From the NCBI GenBank assembly GCA_021018815.1, contig JAITYX010000005.1:9147501-9211500 (forward strand): 64,000 bases of DNA, given 5' to 3'. Each line of letters begins with the position of its first letter. Within the stretch, counting starts at the first letter, position 1. Under the pieces are notes generated by a model. That model made no database searches. It was not told the DNA's origin and saw only the letters and a list, made by a program, of their open reading frames with translations. Below are positions 44,235 through 55,977 of the stretch, piece after piece. This stretch comes from Talinum fruticosum. Lineage: Eukaryota; Streptophyta; Magnoliopsida; Caryophyllales; Talinaceae. Position numbers and translations under genes: made by a program.

Positions 44235-46065
44235 ACCCGTAAGTCGAAACACACTAACCCTTCTCACTTTCTCTAATGAACCCAAGTAACTCCCCGTACT
44301 ACGGTCGTTTTCGAGGAAGAAGACTCTTGGGAACCCAAATTTGAATAACTTTGGGTTTAGTCTAATTCCGAGTCTTCCTTTGGGAAAACTGCGTTTGTGT
44401 CTCTTTCTTTTAAAAATCTTTTCTTTTGTAAACAGATGGAGAAGGCTTTCTCCTGTAAGTCTGGTATGGGCTTAGTCCCCTTTCATTTTTATGAATGGGA
44501 CCATGCTCAACCTTCTTGAACTTTACAGTTCCGGAATTCTTTTGGAAAAGATTTGAGTAGGAATTAGATTACTCCTCTTTGTTAAAACTAAGTCCTTCTT
44601 TTCCGAAGGAGACACATTGAGAGCCTAAGAGCAAGTTAAGGTTTTAACCTTGAGTGAACTTTAAAACGAGTTCTTGAGACTCATTGAGCTTTTGTTTCGG
44701 ATACTTATTTTCTCTTCCGAGTGTCTCGGACTCAGTCTCATTAGCCTGAGTACTAGTCTTGAGCTCTCTTAGAGTAAGTCTTAGTTTCTCCAATTCATTT
44801 TTCAAAACAATGCTCTCGAAGTGAGTGACTCAAGTTGTTCTATAAATTGGGAAGAATCGGAATTGGACTTTTCTTCCAAAGTATAAATATATTTAGCTAA
44901 AACAACTTTGGAAAACTTAAGGAAGTATTCTATTACCTCTTAAGGATTTGTCTCCTCGTTATTTGAGTTGTCGAGTCCGACTCAGATTCAGCTTTTGAGT
45001 CCGATAGTGCCATCGGACATTTTGAGTCATCTAAGTCTTCATCTTCTTCAAATGAATCTTCATCACTCCATGTGGCCATCATAGACTTCTTCTTTTTTCT
45101 GTCCCTCTTTCTCCTTAGATAGTATTTGACTATGTGATCTTTGCTGCCACATTCAAAACAGCCAAAGTTCTTAGTTAAAGATAACTTTGAAGGGGAAGAG
45201 TGTTTACCTTTTCTATCCTTCTTGTCTTTCTTGTAGAACTCTTCTCTTGGCTTTTTCTCCCATCTCTTATGATTCATCATTCTTTTGAAGCCTCGAGCGA
45301 TGAGTGCCATGGGATCTTCTTAAGAGTCTAAGGAACTCGGATTCTCTTCTTTGCTTTCCGAGGCTTTCAGCGTAATATTCTTTTTAGTGCCGACCTCGGC
45401 ATTCGCTTCGCTAGATGGATTTCATGGGTAAGTAGCTTCCCTATCAGTTCATCCGGCTTTAGAAGAGAGAGGTTCCGAGCTTCCTCAATGGCGGTTACCT
45501 TTGGACCCCATGTTCTCTTGGGTAGACTCCTTAAGATTTTTCTCGCACATCTCTTCATGGGATATCTTTCTATCCAGAGATTTGAGATTATTTGTAATCT
45601 TAGTGAAGCGTATGAACATCAAAGTGATGTTTTCATCCGGCTCCATCTTGAAAAGCTCGTATTTGTGAAGATATTGGCTTATCTTCGCTTGTCTTACATG
45701 GCTGGTTCCTTCATATGTGTTGACAAGAGTGTCCCACACATCTTTTGATGTGTCACATGCCGACACTCAATTGTATTCTTATGAGCTAATGGCACACATC
45801 AGAATGTTCATCGCCTTAAAGTTCTTTCCGAACTTTGCTCGCCTCTTCAGTGGTGTACTCGAACTTTACTTTAAGCATGGGTCTTGTATCTTCCATCTTC
45901 ATTGGAATGTAGTTGCCTTCTTGTATGATGTTCCACACATCTTCATCATGATCCAAGTAGAAAGCATTCCATGAGCATCTTCCAATGTACGAAATTTAAT
46001 CCTTTAAACTTTGGTGGTCTGTTGGAAGATCTTCCTTCATCGAACTCTCCATTGTTCCGAGCCAT
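44235..46065 (-). pseudogene. Copia-X gag and gag-protease linker
   Basis: Starts at the ATG at 46065 (minus; MARNNGEFDEGRSS). Open segments 45485-45766, 45367-45558 and 44933-45310 cover ACDTSKDVWDTLVNTYEGTS, the KISQYLHKYELFKM capsid region, then ALIARGFKRMMNHKRWE and a zinc knuckle CFECGSKDHIVKYY in which the last Cys has become Tyr. The C-terminal coiled-coil-like and basic linker parts occupy about 44250-44930. It continues across Copia-C into the protease at 33308. Confidence 0.85.
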
Positions 46066-46110
46066 TTGATCTTTAGACCTTTGGATTGTTATATCCTTTC
46101 TGAAAGGCTA

Positions 46111-46125
46111 GGCTCTAATACCAAT
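46111..46125 (-). other. Copia-X primer-binding site
   Basis: The plus strand ggctctaataccaat reads ATTGGTATTAGAGCC on the minus strand, near TGGTATCAGAGC (initiator Met tRNA). Confidence 0.85.
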
Positions 46126-47611
46126 CAAAGGTTTCTCTTGGAGAGTCTAAGTCACCCTCGAGGGGGTGAATACGGTGATGAGAAAATTTTTAAAAATGGA
46201 AGGGTTAAAGTCTTGATTAGACTTAGAAAACTGTAAACTCATAAATACGTGGAAACCCTCCTGGAGCAAAAACCACGGCCAGTGCTAATCTAAGCACCAA
46301 GTCAAATCCACTATTTTGAATCCACAAAATACAATGAACCGACTCAACCAGAATTGCTCCCTTAAATAATTCCTAAGAGTGTTTTCCTAGACTCAAAAGT
46401 TCCCTTATCCGATCTAGTACTTCCTAACTTAGGTAATCTTTACAGCTAGGGACAACCGAGCTAAGTTAACCCTTATAGCTCAGTCAAGGGACCTTACTCG
46501 GAAAGTAAGAAAGAGTTTGTGACTAATTACAAGGCTTTGCAACTCAAAAAAGTGTGAAGTACGGACTTGGAGTTGTAAGAAGGAAGATTGAATGATTATT
46601 ATAAAGAGATATAATTTTAGCAATGTGTTCAGCAATCTTCAAGTCTTGGGAAGTGGCTTCTATTTATAGATGACCAAGCGGATTAGTCGTTGTGACTATC
46701 TTCCGATTAGAAGTCCTTTGTGACCATTATGAATCGTTCTTCCGAGTCACTCGGAAAAGATCCATTTAGATGTAAACGTTGTGCAACGGCTGTTGACTCC
46801 TTAGGATGTCCTAATCCCTGGTGGTGTCTAAAAAGTAGGGTGGAAACCACCGTTGAGCTTAGCGTTGAAGATTTCCAGCTTTGGAAACGGACAACCCCGA
46901 CACGATGGATCGGGCCAGGTTCGAAGTAGAAAAGCCTTATCTCGCTAATGATTGACAAATTGAAGCCGGTTACTTTTGTAATTCAAAAATAGGATAACCT
47001 CATTTAGATAACCTACAAAAGTAAACAAATTTTTGTTCTCAAAGTATAAAATACTTTGGTCCAAGATTAGGCACGAGATAGTAATTTAATTAAGATAATT
47101 AAGTACATAATTATCCGAGTCCTAGAAGAGTGGAATTTTCTAAGTCTAATATTCATTATACTCAAATTCCATCTGAGTCAATCTAAGGAAAGATCAAGTT
47201 ATAAAGAGAATATCGAGTATGAGTACTTGATCTAGACAAAAGCAATTCAAATAAACATGTCGACTTTGAGAGTTGAATTAACAATGTAATTCACTTTAAC
47301 TTGGAATATGAAGTCGAACTTAGTTTGAAAGTGTTAGTGAGATTGTTTGAACATGCAATAAGTCCGAGTGATGTCTAAGTGGCTCGGAACCATCGGTGAA
47401 AATTGATGAACAAGAGTATGCTTTCCGAGTCGGTCGGAATCGAATGAAAACATATGTAATAGTTTACGTAACACTTAGAATAGTTTCTATAACACTCATA
47501 ATAGTTTGTATAACACTCGGAATGACTTGTAATCAAAACCTAGAAGGGATGAGGTTTATACCTGATTCCTTGATAGTACTCGAATTATATAAATGCGAGT
47601 CCGAGTCTTCA
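46125..47611 (-). repeat. Copia-X 5' LTR
   Basis: About 1487 bp. The plus strand starts tcaaaggtttctc (terminal tg mutated) and ends gagtcttca. Partner of 12533-14029. It is followed by the tagga duplication. Confidence 0.88.
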
Positions 47612-47616
47612 TAGGA
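47612..47616. repeat. Target-site duplication of Copia-X, right copy
   Basis: tagga, identical to 12528-12532. Confidence 0.85.
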
Positions 47617-48060
47617 CTTGGAATTTGATGTTCCTTTCTATTAGCCCTATGTTGACTAGGAAGGTCTCTGTTCCCAAGAATGTTCTTTTGGAATTATCGT
47701 AAGCTCGAAGATGGACAGATCTGTTTAGAGAATTGTTGCTCCCTAATTCTTAACCTTCGAGTAGTTCTCTAGGGACATACATTTACTAATGATCCATTGT
47801 CTACCAAGGTTAGGGGAACAAACTTGTTGATGCAAGTTATGGTTAAATAAAGGGCATTGTTGTGTATAACGCCTTCTTCCGAGAGATCTTTCTAGTCAAA
47901 GGTAATAGTTCCATCTCCACTGTTAACCAATCCTACCACTTCCTCGGCGCAGTTTCAGGAGAGACCTCGATCTTACTGAGTGCATCAATCAAGGCTTGTC
48001 TATGTTTCTAGGAGGCATATATTAATTGCCGGATTGAGATATCGGCTTTAAATTTCCGAA
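47612..48060 (-). pseudogene. Tat-1 protease
   Basis: The minus strand at about 47785-47830 reads VPLTLVDNGSLVNVCP, the Asp-Asn-Gly active site of Tat-type aspartic protease (the family usually shows LIDNGSALNVCP). Downstream coding is cut at 47612 by Copia-X and resumes at 12532. Frames are broken. Confidence 0.75.
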
Positions 48061-49750
48061 GTTGTTTAAGGATTGGATATTCTTGCTTTGCAGCTTTAGC
48101 TCTTTTGGGGCTTTTTGAGTTTGTTGTGGACCCAAGGGTGCATTATGCCGTTCGGATCTAGTAAGGAAGCTGGATTACGGGACTTTTAGCGTCTCCCTAA
48201 AAGTCTTCTTTTTCTAAGGGTGGTATGCCCCGAAGTCGTCATTATTGTTGTCAATGTTGCTTCTTGTTTTGTAGACATCTTCCTCATTAACTATCCATAG
48301 CTCCTGGACTACTTGGATCTAATAGAGGTAAGCTAAGAAGTGGTTTAGACTCGTTAACATCTCGGATAAGAACAGATGGATCCTAGTGACCTAGAATGGG
48401 TTCGAGTGAAAATAGCTAAGGTGTCGCTAAAATGATTCTTGTTATTGCTTGGTTTTGGGCAGCCTTAGGCAAGGGTAGTTGGCTATTTCGAAACATGGTT
48501 TCTAGTTTGTTCTTGAATGTCCAACACTGTTCGGTATCATGTCCTCGTACACAATGGTATTTGAAAAACTTTTCCGCGTCCCAATTTTTAGATCATTTCG
48601 CCGGTTTCGATTCTCGCTCTAATGGGTGGCAATTCTATCTTTCCCTTTTCCAAGAGATGGTCAAGGGCTTTGGTGTAGGTAGTATCAATAAGAGTGTAGT
48701 TAGTGCAACTATTGAGGGCATTGACATCTGCAACCTTGCTAGCATAGCTTCGTATTGAAGGTTTTCTTATCTTAATGATAATTACCTCTATACCCGGTCG
48801 TGACATTTGTGGTCGAGGTAGACAACTCTTCTTCTATCAGACAAACCAACATCTATAAGGATTGAAAAGCTCATCATGGGTAGGAATTTGAGGTTCTAAT
48901 TGTAATTGGGCTGAAGGTTTTTCACGATGATCCTAACTCTCCATCCGGTGAGGAAATATGTGAGGATCTCCTTCTCGACTTTCTTGATTAAATCCAAGTC
49001 TCTAAGGGTAATGGGTAGATTAATATTATAAGAGTATTGAGGAAGGAACTCCTTGAACAGATTAGTCCACTTGGCAACCTTGCAGGGGTCAACCGCATTA
49101 TACCACTTCATTACATCGTTGTCAAACGTCCAGGGGAAGATAATGTGGTAATCGTCTTCAAGAATGTTCTTAAGAGTCATTGCTCCTAAGAACTTGCGTA
49201 CATGATGATAGAGATTCTCAAAACCTTTGAACTTAATATTAGCCATGGTAAACTTAGGAGGTAGTTTACCATTAGGGATTGAAGTGAATCCTTTATGATC
49301 GAGTAGTGATTATCAAACATGGATAACTCCCTTAACATTCGTTCTATCCGATCTATACGGGGACCAGCTGAGATTTGGATTTAGGTTTAGGGGATTCATG
49401 TTTTGGACTGCTTGGAGGAGACAAGATAGGTGGAGGTGGCGGAATCAAGACCTCTTCCCAAACGTTTAACTTTCTCATCTCTCTTACTCGTCCTCAATAG
49501 CCCTTATGATAGTCTTAATATCCTTCGATATAGACGACATCTTCTCCTCTTGATCATTCAATCTACTTTCCACCCCGCCTATGTTCTCATTAAGTACACT
49601 GAGATTAAGGGATTGTTCGGGGTTCAAATCCATTGGAAGGGAACTCTTTCTAGGTATTGTCTTATAACAAGGAATAGACCGAGACAGTGTAGTGTGCACC
49701 GAAGCTTGTCGCACCGATGTAGACCGTGGAGTAGAAAGAAAAGAAGACAT
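48061..49750 (-). pseudogene. Tat-1 gag
   Basis: Starts near the ATG at 49750 (MSSFLSTPRSTSVRQ) with a coiled-coil-like segment NENIGGVESRLNDQEEKMSS (49484-49610). The capsid domain in open segment 48896-49246 has KFKGFENLYHHVRKFLGAM, then WTFDNDVMKWYNAVD, then LFKEFLPQYSYNINLPITLR and DLDLIKKVEKE, the retrotransposon-gag pattern of Tat/Ogre elements. The C-terminal part (48061-48890) is out of frame. Tat-2 carries a clear paralogue at 53048-54530. Confidence 0.85.
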
Positions 49751-51071
49751 GCCGGACTCCTTGGTGAGGCGTTCTAATCATTTAGAGCTCGGATTCCGAT
49801 GATATTCAGTTGGTGCAAACTTCCCTATTCTACAGCCTAAAGGATGAGGTTTAGGACTTTTTGGAGGAAGGGACTTAACCACAAGACTCGAAGAAAATAA
49901 GGATGTTTTTGTTTGGATGCACATAAAAAATATGATGATGATATGATGCGTGACTTGGTTTCGATGATAATCTAAATGATTGACCCTTAAAGAAAATATG
50001 TTTTCCATTCTAGCTAAATGATAATGCATTTTCTTATTTGAGATGAATTTGTTTTGGGCAAAATGCAAATGCAAAGAATGAATTTTCCTAATACAAAATG
50101 AATGCAAATGGATTGACCTAAATAGGAGATGAATTCTAAATGCAAATGGGCTCATATAAGATGAGTTTATTTGGCTAATGTAAATGGACTTACCTAATAT
50201 GAGATGATTTTATTTGGCTAATGCAAATAGACTCAGCTAATATGAGATGATTTTTATTTGGATAATGCAAATGGACTCACTTAATATGAGATTATTTTTA
50301 TCCGGCTAATGCAAATGGGCTCATCTAATATGAGATGTAGATGGGAATGTAAAAGGAAGAAAAGACCACTAAAAGAAGAAGGGGACTTTCGGTAAGACCC
50401 TTTCGTAGGCGGTAACTACTTAAATCGCTAAAAGAAAATTTTAGTAGGACACGAAATGCAAACAATGGACTAACCCTAATAGAAAAAGGAATTTGCTTTT
50501 TGGCTAAATGCACATAATGGACTCGACTCTAGGAAATTCATTAAAGTGTTTTATTTTCACCATACAAGGGCTTAACCAAGCACTCCTCACTTACTCCTAA
50601 AGGCTCATGAGTACATGATTAAATCTAAAATACACACACTCATTCAAGCATGCAAATGAAATCAAACGTGACCTAAAAGTCTAAAAGTTCCATGGTCAAA
50701 GAGTTCAAAAGGTTGGATACATGGTGACACATAGTCCGAGAATTTGGTCCTCCATGTGGGGAACGACAGGAAATTAGCCGGAATTCTCGGTGCCTCTTGG
50801 TGAACCAAAAGGTGTGACCCAAGAGTGCGTGCTACGAGGGAGGCGGTACCACTTCCTTGGGCAATGTAGCCTAGTTGGGCCCACCTAAAGGAACCAAGTG
50901 GGAGCCTCTCTAGAAAAAGGGTAAGTTGAGGGCAATATAAACTTTTCCTATGAGTCCAAAACAATATTTAAACTAGTTCAAAGGTTGCTAAATGCGGGAT
51001 GCCTAATGCAAGCACATCGTTAAAACACACTACTCAAATTTTTAAGTTTCGCCCTCTTGATAAATGATTTA
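49751..51071 (-). other. Tat-1 untranslated leader
   Basis: Long non-coding 5' leader between PBS and gag. It contains the minisatellite at 50100-50340. The open frame 49778-50155 is repeat-derived, and I see no gene. Confidence 0.75.
50100..50340. repeat. Leader minisatellite of Tat-1
   Basis: About six degenerate units of 40-47 bp built on ctaatgcaaatggactcacctaa-like sequence, e.g. near 50111, 50151, 50187, 50231, 50276 and 50312. Tat-2 and Tat-3 carry related arrays at the same place. Confidence 0.75.
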
Positions 51072-51089
51072 TCCCAAGCGGAGTTGCCA
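51072..51089 (-). other. Tat-1 primer-binding site (Arg tRNA type)
   Basis: The minus strand reads TGGCAACTCCGCTTGGGA, one base after the LTR. It resembles TGGCGACTCCGCTGGGGA, the complement of a plant arginine tRNA 3' end used by Tat/Ogre elements. Confidence 0.8.
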
Positions 51090-51090
51090 C

Positions 51091-53047
51091 TGTAGGAACC
51101 ACCACCTCACGCCCACACCGGACTAAGCCAAGCTTCCCCACATTACCTTGGCGTAAGGTTTTTCGAAAAAGTTAGAAAATAATTTTAGGGTTTTGAAGAT
51201 GCCTTTTAGAAAGCGGAGATGAATCTTTTATTAAGATTTTCGAGTTTTTATTAAATCTAATTTAGCTAAAGTTTGAATGATGGTTTTATTAATTATTTCA
51301 TTTTATAAATTATTTTCAGAATTCCGGGAGATTATTTACTAATTAAAGGATAAATAATAATGGTTTTAGTTACGTGATGAGGCTTTAGGGCCATATTGGT
51401 GTAAAAACACCAATCTAGACCGAACCCTCACCTGCCTACCACTCGGTGCAAGCAGTGACCGGAGGCCGAGGCTGATTTCTCATGGGTAGATCCAAAACCT
51501 ATCTTTTTCACCCTACAAGCAGAAAATAGCCAGGACGCAAATTCAATAAGAATACAGAGCATAAAAAGGGAGTTGCCAGTCGGCTTTTAGGATGAAAACT
51601 AACAAAAACAAAAACTTGCTCTTCCAATCTTAGTATGGGAAAACTATGACCAAAATAGGCTAAAATTGTCTCCATCGGTCTTTGAACCGAGAATTAGATT
51701 CGGGCGAAGGTACGAAATGTAAGAAAAACCTTCCATTCCACCCGTCTGAAAACAACCATTACTAGTTCGAGTAGTGAATTAAAATAATGCATTAGACACA
51801 AATGTACAACATGCTAAAATGATAACTAAAAGCAATCAAACGTAAATAAATGAAAAGTAATAAAGAAAGCAAGTAAAGAAAGCAAAAAGTAAAGAAAAGC
51901 CAAAAACTAAAAGATTACATCAGGTGGGGAGGAATTAAAAGAATGATTACATCTCTTTAATTCACAATATGGAAAATAAAGCATATAAATAAATAAATAA
52001 TTTGTAGGCTGCATGATTCCCCTCGAGGTTGTCCCACCTTACTAATCTGGATCTCTATGATGGATTTCTTGATGCAATAGCGACAAACAAAAGAAAAAGG
52101 GCTTGTTTTTGTGAACTGTGTATGTAAGGAGTAGTAAAGATCAATTGAATGAGTGCCCGAGAGATTAGAATAACTTAATATTCTTTATCTCTTTGCACGG
52201 ATTCAACGGCGATAAGTAAGGAAGAGATGAATGGTTGATAGTAATTTCGGCAGAGCAACGTTTAGGTATGAGTGCTCCGGTTAGCTTTCTACGAGCATTA
52301 CGCATAGGAGAAAGCCATTATGGGAATGAGAGCCAAGGCTCTCTATTTATAGGAGAAGACCTAGGTCATAAATAACTTAAGGTTTTCCCTCGGTCGATCG
52401 TCCAGCGGCTGTAAACAAACCGAGTCGAATTTCACAAGATTGAACCGGATAAGGAAGCGAAAGAACCGGATAGAACCCGGTTCACGGCGCCAGCCAACCG
52501 GACACTCCTAGGCTTTTGTGCCCTACCGTGTCTCCAAGGGATTCTCCAAGCCAAAACGCAACATTTCACTTAAATCTTCATGGCTGGCGGGCGCCAGCCA
52601 TGGTGTCGTTTTGAGAGGAAAAGCTCCTAGTCTCGTGTGGAGTGTCTTGTGGAGCTTAAACGCAACACTTTGATGCTCGTGATCATAAAATGCAATGCTT
52701 TAGTGCCGTCTTCAGGTCTTCAGCTCCTTGTCTAATTGGATAGAAGTAAAATGAAGTATTCTAAACTTCGAATTTCTCGGCATACAACACTAGGCTCCGT
52801 TGTCTCTAAAGGCTTGTCCCGGTTCTTGAATCGTCTCGAAAGAAAAAGGGATTTATGGACCGACCCAAGAAAAAAAGCTTTTTATTTGGTGTTAGCGATT
52901 CTTTGTGGTTTATTGGCTTATGTCGCACCAATCGATTATAGTTCAAGATCCAAATCCTCAAACAGGACTCGGGATTTTCGTCATCGGGCCTACAGAATAA
53001 AATACGAAAATAGATAGATAAGAGATGACACTTTTTAGGTGTCTACA
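51091..53047 (-). repeat. Tat-1 5' LTR
   Basis: 1957 bp. On the plus strand it starts tgtaggaacc and ends gtgtctaca, so the minus strand starts TGTAGACACCTAAAAAGTG, matching the Tat-3 LTR start at 59810. A TATAAATAG box on the minus strand corresponds to plus-strand ctatttata at 52343-52351. The open frame 52736-53017 is part of U3, not a gene. Confidence 0.9.
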
Positions 53048-54530
53048 GGTGGTGTCCCCGAAGTTATCATCATTGTTATCCTTAGTTTCATATATGTCTC
53101 CTTCATCGATTACCCACAATCCATGGACTTTTGGGTCTAGAAATGGTAAGCTAGCAAGTGGTTTGGACTCACCGATTTGTTGAATGAAAACAGATGGGTC
53201 ACATTGACCTAGAATGGGTTCGAGAGAATATGACTAAGGTACCACTGAAAGGATTCTTATTGTTGCTAGGCTTATGGGCTGCCTTAGAGAGAGAGAAAGA
53301 GTTGACCATTGTGGAACATGCTCTTTGACCTGTTCTTGAACATCCAACATTGCTCTATGTCCTATCCTCGTGCACAATGGTATTTACAGAATTTTCTTGC
53401 ATCCCAAGTTTTAGACTATTTCATAGTTTCTTATTCTGGTCTTATAGGTGGTAATTTGATTTTCCCTTTAGACAACAGGACGATCGAGGGCTTGAGTGTA
53501 TGTAGTATCAATAGCAGTGTAGTCATTGTACCTATTAAGGGCATTGACATCTGCACCCTTGCTGGTATTGCCTTAATTAGAGGCTTTCTTATCTTTGCAT
53601 TGATAGGTACCTCTATATCTAATGCTAACTTTTGTAGTCGTGGTAGATAATTTTTCTTATATCAGCATGCCTGCATCTTTAAGAGCTAAGAAACTCATGA
53701 ATGGTAGGAATTTTTAGTTGTTGATTGTAGGCAGGTTGAAGATTATTCACAATTATTTTGACTTGATCCTTCTCCGAAGGTCGGTCTACCATGTGGGTAG
53801 CCTTTGCCCTCCACCCGGTGAGCAACTCTATAAAGCTTTCTTTCTTACCTTGTTTGATCAGCTCCAAGTCTCTAAGTGTGACAGGTAGATCAATGTTATA
53901 GGACTATTGGTGTAGGAACTCCTTACACAAATCATTCCAATTGGTGACCTTGCGTGGGTCAACTATGTTATACTACTTCATTACATCACTATCGAAAGTC
54001 CATGGTAAGATGATGTGGTAAGTGTCTTCAGGTATGTTCTTAATAGTCATTGGTCCTAAGAAGTTGCAAACATGGTGATGGGGATTCTCGGAACCTCAAA
54101 ACTTAATGTCCGGCATGGCGAACTTAGAGGGTCGCTTCCCTTTGGGGATCGAAGTGAATCCCGTATGATCAAAGTAGTGACTTCGAACATGGATGACTCC
54201 CTTTAACATTTATTCTATCTTATCTATGCGGGGATTAGACATAGGCTTACGTTCAGGACTGCCCTCAGGAGTAGGATTAGGAGGGGGTCTGTTCCTCCTA
54301 CTTCTTCTTCTTCACCATCTTTCTTATTATCCTCAAGAGTCTTTAGGATAGCTTAAGAGTGTTAGATATGGATTTTATCTTCTTATCATGAGCCTCAATT
54401 CAGGCTTCCATCTTGGCTGAGGATTCATGGAGCAAGGTAATGATAGGAGTTTATTCTCGTGTTCCGTCCATTTAAGGGGAATTCTTTTTGGGTACTATCC
54501 TAAGACAAAAATAGATTGAACCGGTGTTGT
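53048..54530 (-). pseudogene. Tat-2 gag
   Basis: The open segment 53679-53867 carries ELIKQGKKESFIELLTGWRA, then ATHMVDRPSEKDQVKIIVNN and LQPAYNQQL. Upstream in broken frames are PWTFDSDVMK (about 53990) and the ENPHHHVCNFLGPMT region (about 54060-54100). The N-terminus near 54520 (GTSSPTSVHTTPVQS) resembles that of Tat-1 gag. Many stops. Confidence 0.8.
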
Positions 54531-55956
54531 ATGCACCGAGGTAGGGGAAGAGGTACCGGACTCCTTGCTAAGGTGTACTAACCTTTTGGAGCTCGAATTT
54601 TGACGATACCCAATGTTAGTAGACTTCCTTATTTTGCAAGTACAAAGGATAATGCTTAGGACCATGTGAAGGAACACTAACTTTTGGGAGGAAGGGGCTT
54701 AAGCGCGAGACCCGAAGGAACTAAGAATGCCTTTTTATTTGGATGCACATAAGGAATGCAAAGCAAATGAAATGAAATATAATGATGCTCGTGACTTAAT
54801 TGGGGATGATTTGTGATCTGACTAATGCATAATTGGAATGCATAAATGATTATTCCTAATTGAAAATGAATTTGTTATGGCTAAATAAAAAATTGAAAAT
54901 GCAAAATGGACTCACCTAATTTTGAGATGAATTTATTTTGGCTAAATGAGAAATTAAAAATGCAAAATTGAACCCACGTAATTTGAGATAAATTTATTTT
55001 GGCTAAATAAAAAATTGAAAATACAAAATGGACTTATCTAATTTGAGATTAATTTATTTTAGCTAAATGAAAAATGAAAATAAACTCACCTAATTTGATA
55101 TGAATTTATTTTGGCTAAATAAAAAAATAAAAGTGGACTCACCTAATTTGAGATGAATTTATTTTGGTTAAATGAAAAATAAAAATGGATTCACCTAATT
55201 TGAGATGAATTTATTTTAGCTAAATAAAAAATAAAAATGCAAAATGGAATGTAGAAAAAAAAAAAGTCAAAAGCCTAAAAACAGCAGATCGGTCTGAAAA
55301 GATAGAGGGGTCTATGCCAGGACCCTCTTAGACTGAGATGGATTTTTGGGATGACTCAAAAATCTAATAAATGGATCGAACTAAAAGGGAAAGGCAGTTT
55401 TGGACTTTCGGCTAAAAATGCATATAATGGACTGATTCGAGTAAATTAATTATAGTATTTTATTTGCACTCATGCAAGGGTTAATCTGCACTCCTAACCT
55501 AACCTAAAGGCTCACAAGTAGAAGATTAATATTAAAAACACCCACATTCATCTAAGCACACAAATGAAGAAAAGGGGACCTCCTAGACAACCAAGGGTCT
55601 ATGGTCAAAAGAAGGATTACACTAGGTATGATACATGATGTCTCATAATTCGAGCAGTTAGTCCTTCGTGGGATGCATGACAGGAAAAAGCATGAATCCT
55701 CGGTACCTCTTGGTAAACCAAAGAGACCATGCTATAAGGGAAGAGGTACCGCCTCCCTGATAATCAAGCCTAGTTGGGCCCGTCTGGGTTAGCAATTCGA
55801 CCCTCTTCCAAAATTGTTTTTAAAGGTAAAGCCTAAATGTCAAAATTAAAAACAACTATTTTCGAGTTTGCCTAAATGCAGGATGCCTAATGCAAATACA
55901 TTACAAAAACTCACAACTCAAACATTCAAGTCTCACCCTCTTACTAGGTGATACTA
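54531..55956 (-). other. Tat-2 untranslated leader
   Basis: AT-rich non-coding leader with the tandem array 54830-55260; no gene seen. Confidence 0.7.
54830..55260. repeat. Leader minisatellite of Tat-2
   Basis: Six to seven units of 51-62 bp, each with cacctaatttgagatgaatt then ttattttggctaaat. Unit starts are near 54911, 54973, 55033, 55084, 55137 and 55190. Confidence 0.85.
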
Positions 55957-55976
55957 TACACTAGTGGAGTCACCAC
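55957..55976 (-). other. Tat-2 primer-binding site
   Basis: The minus strand reads TGGTGACTCCACTAGTGTA next to the LTR, a diverged form of the Arg-tRNA site of Tat-1. Confidence 0.7.
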
Positions 55977-55977
55977 T

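Larger units (their letters stand above)
12533..47611 (-). mobile_element. Copia-X: complete minus-strand SIRE/Maximus-like element carrying three nested LTR elements
   Basis: Both LTRs are present (46125-47611 and 12533-14029) in the minus orientation. The 5-bp target duplication is exact: tagga at 12528-12532 and again at 47612-47616. Between the LTRs, on the minus strand, come PBS, gag, protease, integrase, RT, RNase H, internal TATA box, extra ORF and polypurine tract. Copia-B (19028-29039), Chromo-T (30060-32811) and Copia-C (33309-44234) interrupt it, and a small insert lies in the extra ORF. Removing the three nested elements leaves an element of about 11.4 kb, near the Copia-C length. 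Many frames are broken. Confidence 0.92.
5947..53047 (-). mobile_element. Tat-1: Tat/Ogre-lineage Ty3-gypsy element, interrupted by Copia-X
   Basis: Minus-strand gypsy element in two pieces, 47612-53047 (LTR, PBS, leader, gag, protease) and 5947-12532 (spacer, RT, RNase H, integrase, opposite-strand ORF). The two pieces join at the exact 5-bp repeat tagga flanking Copia-X. The Tat/Ogre call rests on the Arg-tRNA-type primer site, the 1.96 kb LTR, an integrase of the FALWGYRTS / GAVEAAN type, a G-patch-like sequence between protease and RT, and the large non-coding leader. The 3' LTR is absent; the 3' end meets the truncated Copia-A at 5946/5947. No frame is intact. Confidence 0.85.

Noticed and set aside
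52736..53017. 93-residue ORF with an apparent transmembrane helix and basic ends, looking like a small conserved membrane protein
   Set aside because: It lies wholly within U3 of the Tat-1 LTR, antisense to it. The same stretch aligns with the Tat-3 LTR (59810-60010), where it is not open. LTR sequence explains it.
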